Below, one piece after another: positions 9,637 through 17,585 of a stretch of 64,000 nt of DNA. Within the stretch, counting starts at the first letter, position 1. Each line of letters opens with the position of its first letter. The notes under the pieces are model-generated. The model did not search any database. It had not been told where the DNA came from and worked only from the letters and a program-made list of their open reading frames with translations. The stretch comes from Hymenobacter negativus (GTDB lineage: Bacteria; Bacteroidota; Bacteroidia; Cytophagales; Hymenobacteraceae), in NCBI RefSeq assembly GCF_017571495.1, contig NZ_JAGETZ010000001.1:496001-560000 (forward strand), written 5' to 3'. The position numbers and the translations under genes were made by a program.

Positions 9637-9870
9637 ATGCCCATTATCGTTCGCCTCGATGTGATGCTGGCCCGACGCAAGATGTCGCTCAGCACCCTGG
9701 CCGCCGCCGTCGACATCACCCTCGCCAACCTGTCCATCCTCAAAAGCGACAAGGCCAAGGCCGTGCGCTTTTCCACCCTCGAAGCCATCTGCAAGGCCTT
9801 GGACTGCCAGCCCGGCGACCTGCTGGAGTACGTGCCCGGCGATGGCCCAATTACGCACGACGACGGGTAG
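9637..9870 (+). CDS. Small Xre/Cro-type helix-turn-helix regulator
   Basis: A 77-residue protein that is essentially one HTH domain: LSTLAAAVDITLANLSILKS provides the two helices, and STLEAICKALDCQPGDLLEY is the characteristic C-terminal helix pair of Cro/CI-like (YozG-like) repressors. It lies 15 bases downstream of the DUF2975 gene and is surely co-transcribed with it. It probably autoregulates the pair, by analogy with similar operons. Confidence 0.88.
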   Translation: MPIIVRLDVMLARRKMSLSTLAAAVDITLANLSILKSDKAKAVRFSTLEAICKALDCQPGDLLEYVPGDGPITHDDG

Positions 9871-9893
9871 AGTTGATGCAGTCGTCCAGACGA

Positions 9894-9997
9894 AACCTCA
9901 CCCCCGGCCCCTTTCCCGCGAAGGGGGGACCGAAAATGCGCTGGACGAAAATCGTCAGGTTCCCCTCTCTTTTGTAGAGGGGCCGGGGGTGAAGTTC
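9894..9997. repeat. C-rich/G-rich inverted repeat, copy 1
   Basis: The left arm near 9895-9912 (CTCACCCCCGGCCCCT core) is complementary to the right arm at 9975-9996 (AGGGGCCGGGGGTGAAG core). An inner segment reads ATCGTCAGGTTCCCCTCTC. A second, rearranged copy lies at 28097-28159. It sits in the spacer between the Xre gene and the serine hydrolase gene. Confidence 0.7.
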
Positions 9998-10066
9998 CTA
10001 ATGTCACCAGCGCGAACGTCACACATATTCAAAGCCCAAATTCCACATTTCATTTTCCATCACTCC

Positions 10067-11449
10067 ATGAAAACTCCTTTTTTCTGCTCGCTTCTCGTCA
10101 CCTCCCTCCTGCTCCAACTGCCTGCCCGCGCCCAGGCCCAAAGCCTGCCCAAGCAACTTGATGCGCTGGCTGCGTCCTACGCTAAGGCTGGCCAGTTCAA
10201 TGGCACGGTGCTGGTGGCGGACCACGGCAAAGTCGTCTTCACCAAAGGCTACGGCCTGGCCAACCGCGAATGGAGCCAGCCCAACGCGGCCGACACCAAG
10301 TTCCGGCTGGGCTCGCTCACCAAGCAATTTACCTCCATGCTGGTGATGCAATTGGTGGAGAAGGGCAAGCTGAAGCTCGAGGCTCACATCACCGACTACC
10401 TGCCCGATTATCCCAAGGCCAACGGCGATAAAATCACCATTCACCACTTGCTCACGCACACTTCGGGCATTCCGAACTACACATCTCAACCCAATTTTGA
10501 AGCGGCCAGTGTTCTGCCCACTACGCCCACCGCCTTTCTGCGCACCTTTTCCGAATTGCCGCTGGAATTTGAGCCGGGCTCGTCCTTCCACTACAGCAAT
10601 TCGGGGTACTTTCTGCTCGGTACCATCATCGAAAAAGTAACGGGTAAAACCTACACGCAGGTGCTCACCGAGAATATTCTGCAGCCCCTGCACATGCAGG
10701 ATACCGGCTACGACCTGGCTGAAAACATCCTACCCAAGCGGGCGGCTGGCTACGACAAAGCCTCGACCGGCGTTATCTATAACACAACATATATCGACAT
10801 GACGGTGCCCTACGCGGCCGGTTCGCTGTACTCCACCGTCAACGACCTATATAAGTGGGACCAGGCACTGTACACCACACAATTGCTGTCTGAAGCTGGC
10901 AAGGCACTTCTCTTCAAGCCCTTCAAGAGTGACTACGCCTATGCCTGGGTGGCCTCGAAAGCCGTGGTGGGCAAAGACACCGTGGCGCTGCTGGGCCACA
11001 GCGGCCACGTCAACGGCTTCGGCACCTACCTGCTGCGGGCCCCGCAGGACCGCCGGCTGGTGGTAGTGCTCGACAACGAAGGCGGCCCGCACGTGAAAGA
11101 AGTGAGCATGGACCTGCTGCGCGTGCTCTACCACCGGCCCACCACCGGCCCCAAGCCGGAGCCCACCGCGCCCAAAACCATTGCCTTGGATGCCGCTGCC
11201 CTGGTGCCCTACGTGGGCAAGTACCAGCTGTCGCCTACTTTCTTCATCACGGTGAAAGCGCAAGGCAGCCAGCTTTCGGCGCAAGCTACCGGGCAGCAGC
11301 CGTTTGCGTTGATGGCTACGTCGCCCACCCGCTTCACCGTGCAAGGCATAGCGGCCGAGGTTGAATTTGTGAAAAGCACCAGCGGCGCCGTCGAAAAGCT
11401 GATTCTGCACCAGGGTGGCCAGGATTCGCCGGGGGCCAAAGTGGAGTAA
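10067..11449 (+). CDS. Serine hydrolase, beta-lactamase class C / PBP-like
   Basis: The ATG at 10067 starts a signal peptide (MKTPFFCSLL...ARAQAQ) and gives 460 residues; the frame is open further upstream but runs through the repeat at 9894-9997. The class C/PBP4* motifs are present: SLTK for the nucleophile Ser and Lys, YSN (in HYSNSGY), and HSG in LGHSGHVNG in place of KTG. The last ~100 residues form the lipocalin-like C-terminal domain common in this family. It is a periplasmic hydrolase or esterase whose substrate cannot be predicted; antibiotic resistance should not be assumed. Confidence 0.85.
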   Translation: MKTPFFCSLLVTSLLLQLPARAQAQSLPKQLDALAASYAKAGQFNGTVLVADHGKVVFTKGYGLANREWSQPNAADTKFRLGSLTKQFTSMLVMQLVEKGKLKLEAHITDYLPDYPKANGDKITIHHLLTHTSGIPNYTSQPNFEAASVLPTTPTAFLRTFSELPLEFEPGSSFHYSNSGYFLLGTIIEKVTGKTYTQVLTENILQPLHMQDTGYDLAENILPKRAAGYDKASTGVIYNTTYIDMTVPYAAGSLYSTVNDLYKWDQALYTTQLLSEAGKALLFKPFKSDYAYAWVASKAVVGKDTVALLGHSGHVNGFGTYLLRAPQDRRLVVVLDNEGGPHVKEVSMDLLRVLYHRPTTGPKPEPTAPKTIALDAAALVPYVGKYQLSPTFFITVKAQGSQLSAQATGQQPFALMATSPTRFTVQGIAAEVEFVKSTSGAVEKLILHQGGQDSPGAKVE

Positions 11450-11510
11450 AACATATCCCACGGGCAAAATCTGCGTAAAGCCGGACTCCACCAACCTCTT
11501 CGCAAATCCT

Positions 11511-12542
11511 ATGGATACCCTAGCCGCCGGCGTCACCCAGCTGCGCATTCAGCGCTTTGTCAACGTTTACTTCGTCGAAACCGGCACGCCCGGCGAGTGG
11601 GTCCTTATTGATACCGGGTTGCCCGGCAGCAAGAAAACCATCCTCGACGCCGCCGACAAGCTGTTCTACCCCGGCTCTCATCCCGAAGCCATCATCCTCA
11701 CCCACGGCCACCTCGACCACCTCGGCTCGGCCAAGGAGCTGGCCGACCACTGGAACGTGCCCGTCATCGTGCACCCGCTGGAACTGCCCTACGTGACGGG
11801 CCAAGCCCAGTACCCGCCCCGCGACCCCACCGTGGGCGGCTCGCTGGCCTTCATGAGCCGCTTTTTCCCCTCGCAGCTGCCCAACCTTGAAGGCCGCGTG
11901 CAGGCCCTTGATGCCGACGACCCGTCCACCCCATTCCTTATGAATTGGCGTTGGTTCCACGTGCCAGGCCACGCACCGGGCCAACTGGCCTTCTTCCGCG
12001 AAGCCGACCGGGTGTTGATTGGCGGTGATGCTTTTGCCACCTGCCACCACGACTCAGTACCCGCCGTGTTGCTGGGCTTGCCCAAAATCAGCCGCGCCGG
12101 CACACCGTTTAACTACGATTGGGAAGCCGCCCGTCAGTCTGTCCAAACCCTGGCTGCGCTGGCACCAAAAGCCATTGGCTGCGGCCACGGCCCGGTCATC
12201 ATCGGCCCGCAAGCCGCCGCTGGCCTGCAAGCACTGGCCGATAATTACCCTATTCCAGCGCACGGCCGCTACGTGAGCGAGCCCGCCCGCACCGATGCCA
12301 GCGGCGTGGAGCACCTGCCGCCCGCACCCAAGGATAAGCTGCCGATGCAGGCGGCCATCATCGGCACCGGTATTCTGGCAGCGGGTGCGGCCTGGTTGCT
12401 CACTGGCGGCCGGCGCAAAAGCGCCAGTATCAAGGCATCGAAGAAGTATCAGCAAGCTTACAAAGCAGCATCTAAAAGAGCTGGCGGCTACCAGTCGCCC
12501 ACGCCTCCGCCTCCGCTGTATCGGGGCGGCGTGGGCAGCTAG
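11511..12542 (+). CDS. MBL-fold metallo-hydrolase
   Basis: 343 residues from the ATG at 11511. The zinc-binding signature THGHLDHLG (HxHxDH) is followed by the expected HVPGHAPG and GGDAF elements and a later GCGHGPV, so the full metal site of a metallo-beta-lactamase-fold hydrolase is present. Unusually, residues about 280-300 add a hydrophobic segment (AAIIGTGILAAGAAWLLTGG), then a Lys/Ala-rich tail ending in a Pro-rich stretch encoded by a small inverted repeat (near 12496-12540). The tail suggests membrane attachment. Substrate unknown. Confidence 0.83.
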   Translation: MDTLAAGVTQLRIQRFVNVYFVETGTPGEWVLIDTGLPGSKKTILDAADKLFYPGSHPEAIILTHGHLDHLGSAKELADHWNVPVIVHPLELPYVTGQAQYPPRDPTVGGSLAFMSRFFPSQLPNLEGRVQALDADDPSTPFLMNWRWFHVPGHAPGQLAFFREADRVLIGGDAFATCHHDSVPAVLLGLPKISRAGTPFNYDWEAARQSVQTLAALAPKAIGCGHGPVIIGPQAAAGLQALADNYPIPAHGRYVSEPARTDASGVEHLPPAPKDKLPMQAAIIGTGILAAGAAWLLTGGRRKSASIKASKKYQQAYKAASKRAGGYQSPTPPPPLYRGGVGS

Positions 12543-12563
12543 CCTGACGGGTAATAAAGCGCC

Positions 12564-12628
12564 CTTACACGCAGAAGAGGTGTTCCAAATCCCAGGGTGG
12601 GCTTCGGAACACCTCTTCTGCGTGTAAG
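12564..12628. repeat. Perfect 23-bp intergenic palindrome
   Basis: Arms 12564-12586 and 12606-12628 are exact reverse complements separated by 19 bases. The arm (ACGCAGAAGAGGTGTTCC core) resembles the inner part of the palindrome at 14152-14250. It lies after the MBL gene and could form a strong hairpin in RNA. Confidence 0.8.
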
Positions 12629-12747
12629 ATGACACTGTCTCCTGCGTATCAGGCACTGTGTTTGTCAGGAAGCCAATTCTTCTCCAAGCGCTGCTCCAGC
12701 TACCTTCGGGCACCGCTTCGCCGTGACTTCACCCTTGCCAACTCTTG

Positions 12748-13245
12748 ATGCGCTGTTTCCTTTTGCATTCGATGCCGACCGGTAGTGCCTTGTTACTAAT
12801 AGCGCTGCTTTCCGGAACTGCCCGTGCCCAAACGGCCCGGCCCCTGCCCAACTTTTTTACCACCTACACCTATACGGCCTACACCGTGTACGACACCACC
12901 AGCACCGACCCGCCCACGGTGGTGCGCGGTGTGGGCGGCACCCTCACCCTGAATTCGACGGGTAGCTACGCCAAGCGCCTCAGCATCGCGGGCAACAACG
13001 GCCCGATGCTGTTCAAGCAGGACGGCACTTTCACCCTGACCGGCGACAGCATCCGCTTTGCCTTCCGCGACCAGAAAGGGGCTGATGTGCAGCGCGGCAC
13101 CTTCCGCTTCAACCCCACCACGCGGCAGCTCATCATCACCATCCTGGGCTACCCCGCCGGCAACCGGGGCGTGTACGAGCTGGTAGCTCCCGAGCCTCAG
13201 CCGAAAGCCCCTGCCGTTAATATCAGCAAAAAGCGGCGCCGCTAG
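12748..13245 (+). CDS. Hypothetical secreted protein
   Basis: About 165 residues. The ATG at 12748 is preceded in frame by TTG; a second ATG at 12772 is also possible. A signal peptide ends near ARAQTA. The mature part is rich in Thr and beta-strand patterns (GGTLTLNSTGSY, GTFTLTGDSIRFAF), resembling small lipocalin-like proteins of Bacteroidota, and ends in a basic KKRRR tail. No family assignment is secure. Confidence 0.6.
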   Translation: MRCFLLHSMPTGSALLLIALLSGTARAQTARPLPNFFTTYTYTAYTVYDTTSTDPPTVVRGVGGTLTLNSTGSYAKRLSIAGNNGPMLFKQDGTFTLTGDSIRFAFRDQKGADVQRGTFRFNPTTRQLIITILGYPAGNRGVYELVAPEPQPKAPAVNISKKRRR

Positions 13246-13390
13246 CCCTAGCTGCGGTTGGCATTTGGCTCCCCCCGCGCCTTCTGGCTAACTTGCGGCC
13301 CGTTTCGCCCAAACTTTTGTGGCAAACCCCGCGCAGCGCTGGCTTCGCGCCCTTTATTCATTCAATTACTCAGTTACTCAGTCACAGCAC

Positions 13391-14125
13391 ATGGGACGCG
13401 CATTCGAATTTCGCAAAGGCCGCAAAATGAAGCGGTGGGATAAAATGTCGAAAGACTTCACCCGCATCGGCAAAGAAATCGTGATGGCCGTGAAGGAAAA
13501 CGGCCCCAACCCCGACACCAACGCCCGCCTGCGTGCCGCCATGCAGAATGCCAAAGGCGTGAACATGCCCAAAGACCGGGTGGAAGCCGCCGTGAAGCGC
13601 GCCAGCAGCAAGGAGGAAAAAGACTACGCCGAAGTGGTGTACGAAGGCTACCTGCCCCACGGCGTGGCCGTCGTCATCGAAACTGCGACCGACAACCCCA
13701 CCCGCACCGTGAGCAACGTGCGCCTCATCTTTAACCGCAACGAGGGCACGCTGGGCACCGCCGGCAGCAGCGACTACACCTTTACACGCAAGGGCGTATT
13801 CAAACTGGCCGCCGAGGGCCTCGACCGTGACGAGCTGGAGCTGGAGCTCATCGACTTCGGTGCTGAGGACGTGTACGAAACCACCGAGGAAGACGAGCAC
13901 GGCGCCGAGCACAAGTACATCGTGGTCGAAACCGCCTTCACCGATTTCGGCCAGATGCAGAAAGCACTCGAAGCCCAGGGCCGCCATGTGGTCAGCGTCA
14001 ACCTGCAGCGCGTGCCCAACACCACCGTCACCCTTACCGACGAGCAGCTCGACGAAATCATGACCATCATCGAGAAGTTCGAAGACGACGAGGACGTGCA
14101 GGCCGTGTACCACACCGTGGGCTAA
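13391..14125 (+). CDS. YebC/PmpR family regulatory protein
   Basis: The ATG at 13391 begins the conserved N-terminus MGRAFEFRKGRKMKRW and gives 244 residues, the usual length. Further family signatures are GPNPDTNARLRAAMQNAK, NMPKDRVEAAVKRA and YEGYLPHGVAVVIE. YebC proteins were described as DNA-binding regulators, and related TACO1/YebC proteins help ribosomes translate difficult stretches such as polyproline. It is monocistronic, followed by a long palindrome. Confidence 0.93.
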   Translation: MGRAFEFRKGRKMKRWDKMSKDFTRIGKEIVMAVKENGPNPDTNARLRAAMQNAKGVNMPKDRVEAAVKRASSKEEKDYAEVVYEGYLPHGVAVVIETATDNPTRTVSNVRLIFNRNEGTLGTAGSSDYTFTRKGVFKLAAEGLDRDELELELIDFGAEDVYETTEEDEHGAEHKYIVVETAFTDFGQMQKALEAQGRHVVSVNLQRVPNTTVTLTDEQLDEIMTIIEKFEDDEDVQAVYHTVG

Positions 14126-14151
14126 GGCCAGCGGCCCTTCAGCACTTTCAT

Positions 14152-14250
14152 AGAACGTCATGCTAAGCGGCACCGAAACACCTCTACCGCGCAGGTAATC
14201 TATTTACCTCTGCGGTAGAGGTGCTTCGGTGCCGCTCAGCATGACGTTCT
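14152..14250. repeat. 39-bp-arm intergenic palindrome (GTCATGCTNAGC family)
   Basis: Arms 14152-14190 and 14212-14250 are reverse complements with two mismatches in 39. They contain ACGTCATGCTAAGC and its partner, the outer signature shared with copies at 25155, 26505 and 50502. It lies between the YebC gene and the acyltransferase gene. Confidence 0.85.
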
Positions 14251-14273
14251 CTTTTAACCTATTTCCGCCGTCC

Positions 14274-15347
14274 ATGTTGCCTTCTGCCCCGCCCCTCGCC
14301 TATCGCCCCGGACTCAATGGCATCCGGGCCATCTGCGTGTGGTTGGTCATCCTGGCGCACTGGGTCCGTCCGCCTTTTCCCATTGGGGAGATGGGGCGCA
14401 TCCCATTCTTCGTCCTCAGCGGCTACCTCATTTCGGGCATCATCTGGAAGAAAAAGGTATACCCGGGCGCGCCCGGCACGTGGCTGCAGCGGCTCGGCAC
14501 GTTCTACAAGCGGCGGATGCTGCGCATTCTGCCACCCTATTATATGGCTTTGGCCCTCGGCGCATTGCTGCCCCTGGCCACGCTGCGCGAGTACCCGGCC
14601 TGGTTTCTGCTCCCGGTTTCCAACATGCTGTTCTACCGCCTCCACCACTGGGGCGAGGGCGTGGGCCACTACTGGACCATGGCCGTTGATGAGCAATTCT
14701 ACTTGCTTTGGCCGTTGCTGTTGGCTGTGGTGGGCCGACGAGCCGGCTGGCTGCTCGTGGTGGCCATAGCCAGCCTCGTTTTCCGCATCGTCTGGACCAC
14801 CTGGGTCACGTCCGATTTCGTGTTTGTCCTGCTGCCCTCCTGCCTCGATATGTTCGCTCTCGGGGCTCTGCTCAGCCTCATCGAGCACCAGCCGTGGGTG
14901 CAGCAACTTGCCCGGGGCCGCTGGGTGCTAATGGCCTGGGTTGGTTGGTCGGCCCTGTGGGCAGCCCTCCACCTGAGCGGCGCGCATGAAGCTTGGTTGC
15001 TAGTATCTACCAGCGCCGGCAGCCTCGCCTCCGCCTTCACCCTAAACTGGGCTATCCAGCAGCCTGCAGGCACCCTAACCGGTAGTGCCCGCCTATTGCT
15101 CTCGCCAGCGCTCCAATGGGTAGGCGTGCGCAGCTATGGTTGCTACCTATACCATTTGCTGCTGGTGGTGTTCTACCAACGGGCCGTCTTCCGCCTCTTT
15201 CCCGGCACCGAAACCCGTCAGCTTTGGCTCAGCCCGTGGCTTACGGTGCTACTGCTCACCCCGGTTCTGCTGGTGCTTGCCGCCGCCTCCTGGCACTGGC
15301 TGGAGGCCCCGTTGAACAGGTGGAAGGACCGGCTGGCGTATTCATAA
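14274..15347 (+). CDS. Acyltransferase family 3 (OafA/YrhL-type) membrane protein
   Basis: The ATG at 14274 gives 357 residues. An upstream in-frame ATG at 14241 falls inside the palindrome and is less likely. The start PGLNGIRAICVWLVILAHW carries the conserved motif with the catalytic-type His, followed by FFVLSGYLIS and about ten hydrophobic helices. The later MAVDEQFYLLWP is typical of these integral membrane O-acyltransferases, which modify surface polysaccharide or lipid. No sugar biosynthesis genes are adjacent, so the acceptor is unknown. Confidence 0.88.
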   Translation: MLPSAPPLAYRPGLNGIRAICVWLVILAHWVRPPFPIGEMGRIPFFVLSGYLISGIIWKKKVYPGAPGTWLQRLGTFYKRRMLRILPPYYMALALGALLPLATLREYPAWFLLPVSNMLFYRLHHWGEGVGHYWTMAVDEQFYLLWPLLLAVVGRRAGWLLVVAIASLVFRIVWTTWVTSDFVFVLLPSCLDMFALGALLSLIEHQPWVQQLARGRWVLMAWVGWSALWAALHLSGAHEAWLLVSTSAGSLASAFTLNWAIQQPAGTLTGSARLLLSPALQWVGVRSYGCYLYHLLLVVFYQRAVFRLFPGTETRQLWLSPWLTVLLLTPVLLVLAAASWHWLEAPLNRWKDRLAYS

Positions 15348-15375
15348 GCCATCGACAGCTATTCCAAATTATTTT

Positions 15376-15933
15376 ATGAAACCGTATATTATTCTCAAAT
15401 GGATTCTATTAGTACTCGTGCTTTGGGTCTTTACTCACTCCGCATATACTATTATAGATGGCTTAAGTGATGATGGCAAAATAGCCGATATCGCCGTCAT
15501 ATTAGGCAATAAGGTCAACGAAGACGGGACTTTATCGAACAGATTAAAGAAGCGGATGAATTGCGGATTAAAGCTCTACTTAAATGGAAGAGCAAGAAAG
15601 CTAATCGTCAGCGGTGGCCTTGGGAAAGAAGGTTTTCTGGAAGGCGACAAAATGAAAGCCTTCTTGACAAATAATGGTGTACCTGATTCGGCAATAATTG
15701 TTGACAACCATGGCGATAACACACTTGCAACCGTAAAAAATACGCTCCGATTAAAAGATAGCCTGCACTTCAAAAGCGTAATTATTGTCTCCCAGTATTT
15801 CCATTTGACAAGAACGAAAATGTTATTCCGGAAACAACACTTCGCTAATATCAGCAGTATAAGTCCTATCTATTTCGAACCAAGGGATACGTACTCCCTA
15901 CTACGTGAATTTCTTGCTTATTACATCGAATAA
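15376..15933 (+). CDS. YdcF/SanA family (DUF218) protein
   Basis: 185 residues. One N-terminal membrane helix is followed by a DUF218 domain: DIAVILGNKV, RLKKRMNCGLKLY, KLIVSGG, and a later HGDNTLATVKNT pattern with the acidic and polar residues typical of the family. These proteins sit at the inner membrane and have been linked to envelope integrity (SanA) without a settled activity. The gene is markedly A+T-rich compared with the acyltransferase gene before it and ftsZ after it, which suggests transfer. It shares a bidirectional terminator with ftsZ. Confidence 0.82.
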   Translation: MKPYIILKWILLVLVLWVFTHSAYTIIDGLSDDGKIADIAVILGNKVNEDGTLSNRLKKRMNCGLKLYLNGRARKLIVSGGLGKEGFLEGDKMKAFLTNNGVPDSAIIVDNHGDNTLATVKNTLRLKDSLHFKSVIIVSQYFHLTRTKMLFRKQHFANISSISPIYFEPRDTYSLLREFLAYYIE

Positions 15934-15971
15934 AAAATGCCGCTACAGAGAAGTCCTGTAGCGGCATTTTT
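15933..15971. terminator. Bidirectional terminator between ydcF-like gene and ftsZ
   Basis: A perfect 16-bp stem (15933-15948 with 15956-15971) around a 7-base loop, starting with five A and ending with five T, so it works in both directions. It ends the dcw operon on the minus strand. Confidence 0.9.
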
Positions 15972-15989
15972 ATTCGAGAAAGTAATTAA

Positions 15990-17474
15990 CTAGTCTACAT
16001 TGTCGTGCAGAAACCGGTTATCGCCCAGTAATTCATTATCATCTGATAAATTAAACCGGGAAATGTTCTGGGCCGAGCTGGGCTCTACGTTTTCCAGTTT
16101 CACCTGACGGCGCAGGTAAGCGGGCGTGTCGTATTGGGCCACTGCCTCGGGCGGCAGGCCGTTGCTTAGTTCCTGCAAGCGGCGGCGACGCTCCAGCGCC
16201 TGGGCATCCATGGCAGGACGCGGGCGGTGTGCTTCGGGCGCAGGGGCAGGCGTGTTGTTCGACGTCAGAACCGGCTCGCCGGGGGCCGTGGCGGGGATGC
16301 CGGCCAGCGGTGGCGCCGTATGCGCCGAAGGGCCGTTTAGGTCAAATGTCACCCGGGCTGGCTCAGGGCTGCCAAAGCTGGGCACGAAAGGAGCCGTAGT
16401 AGGAGCCGATGTGGGGGCGGCATCTGGCTGAGGCGTGGTCGCTACCGGGGCCGGAGCTACAATAGGCTCACTAGCACCACCCGCAGTGGGTGTCGTGATG
16501 GAATGGGCCTCGCGGGCAAATCCGGTGGCAATTACCGTCACCCGAATGCTCTGACCCAGTGTGTCATCCACACCGTGCCCGAAAATCATTTCCGCGTCCT
16601 GACCGGCTTTCTCCTGGATGTACTCCGTGATTTCCGTCAGCTCGTCCATTTCCAGTTCGTGCTCCACGCCCGACATGATGGAGAGCAGAATGCGCTGTGC
16701 TCCGTGAATGTCGGTGTTGTTGAGCAGTGGTGAGTTCAGCGCTTCCTCGGCGGCGCGGCGGGCGCGGTTTTCGCCTTCGGTCACGCTGCTGCCCATTACG
16801 GCGGCTCCGCTGTCCTTCATCACCGTTTTCACATCTTCAAAGTCCACGTTCACATCGGCCGTCACCGTGATGATTTCGGCAATGGACTTGGCGGCCGTGG
16901 TCAGCACCGTATCCGCTTTCGCGAAGGCGGCGCCCATGGTCAGGTTACCGTAAATCTGGGGCAGCTTGTCGTTCAGAATTACCAGCACCGTATCGCAGTG
17001 CTCGCTCAGCGCCTTTATGCCTTCTTCAGCCTGCTGACGCTTTTTCTTGCCCTCGAACATGAACGGAGCCGTCACGATGCCCACGGTCAGGATACCCAGC
17101 TCCTGCGCAACCTGCGCAATAACCGGGGCCGCGCCTGTGCCGGTACCGCCGCCCATCCCAGCCGTAATGAACAGCATTTTGGTGCCGTGGTTGAGCAAGT
17201 CGCGGATTTGTTCCTTGCTCTCGATGGCGGCCTGGCGGCCGCGTTCGGGCTTGGCACCCGCGCCGAGGCCCTCGGTCAGGTCCACGCCAATTTGCAGCTT
17301 ATTGGGCACCGTAGAGCTTTGCAGCGCCTGGTGGTCGGTGTTGCAGATGATAAACTCCACGTCCTTGATGCCCTGCTTGTGCATGTGCTTCACGGCATTG
17401 GAGCCACCGCCGCCAACCCCAATCACCTTGATGATGGACTTGTTCTGGGCGGGAATGTCAAATTTGTAATTCAT
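15990..17474 (-). CDS. ftsZ: Cell division protein FtsZ
   Basis: The tubulin-like GTPase that forms the division ring. 494 residues. The N-terminal GTPase core has VGGGGSNAV, the signature GGGTGTG at residues 108-114, and the T7-loop type NVDFEDV. The core ends near residue 320. A long Pro/Ala/Thr-rich linker (about 325-450) follows, then a charged tail ending in DNRFLHDNVD, as is common in Bacteroidota FtsZ. It is the last gene of the dcw cluster, 111 bases after ftsA. Confidence 0.98.
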   Translation of the reverse strand: MNYKFDIPAQNKSIIKVIGVGGGGSNAVKHMHKQGIKDVEFIICNTDHQALQSSTVPNKLQIGVDLTEGLGAGAKPERGRQAAIESKEQIRDLLNHGTKMLFITAGMGGGTGTGAAPVIAQVAQELGILTVGIVTAPFMFEGKKKRQQAEEGIKALSEHCDTVLVILNDKLPQIYGNLTMGAAFAKADTVLTTAAKSIAEIITVTADVNVDFEDVKTVMKDSGAAVMGSSVTEGENRARRAAEEALNSPLLNNTDIHGAQRILLSIMSGVEHELEMDELTEITEYIQEKAGQDAEMIFGHGVDDTLGQSIRVTVIATGFAREAHSITTPTAGGASEPIVAPAPVATTPQPDAAPTSAPTTAPFVPSFGSPEPARVTFDLNGPSAHTAPPLAGIPATAPGEPVLTSNNTPAPAPEAHRPRPAMDAQALERRRRLQELSNGLPPEAVAQYDTPAYLRRQVKLENVEPSSAQNISRFNLSDDNELLGDNRFLHDNVD

Positions 17475-17475
17475 A

Positions 17476-17585
17476 TGAATTCATTTAACATTTATCAGCT
17501 AACATTTAACATTTTCAGCAAAGACGGATTCATCTAAAACCAAGAACGTCAACTGTTAAATGATAAATGATAATTGTTAAATGAT
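17476..17585. repeat. A+T-rich inverted repeat between ftsA and ftsZ
   Basis: CATTTAACATTTATC at the ftsZ side and GATAAATGATAATTGTTAAATG at the ftsA side are imperfect inverted copies. Similar A+T-rich spacers occur near 41400, 44890 and 45508. It could hold the ftsZ ribosome-binding region or a promoter, but no clear promoter elements are seen. Confidence 0.5.

Noticed and set aside
9842..10066. Long N-terminus for the serine hydrolase
   Set aside because: It would overlap the Xre gene and translate through an inverted repeat, whereas the ATG at 10067 starts a clean signal peptide.
10067..11449. A beta-lactamase resistance gene
   Set aside because: The class C/PBP-like fold includes many esterases and peptidases; HSG replaces KTG and there is a lipocalin-like extension, so resistance cannot be inferred.
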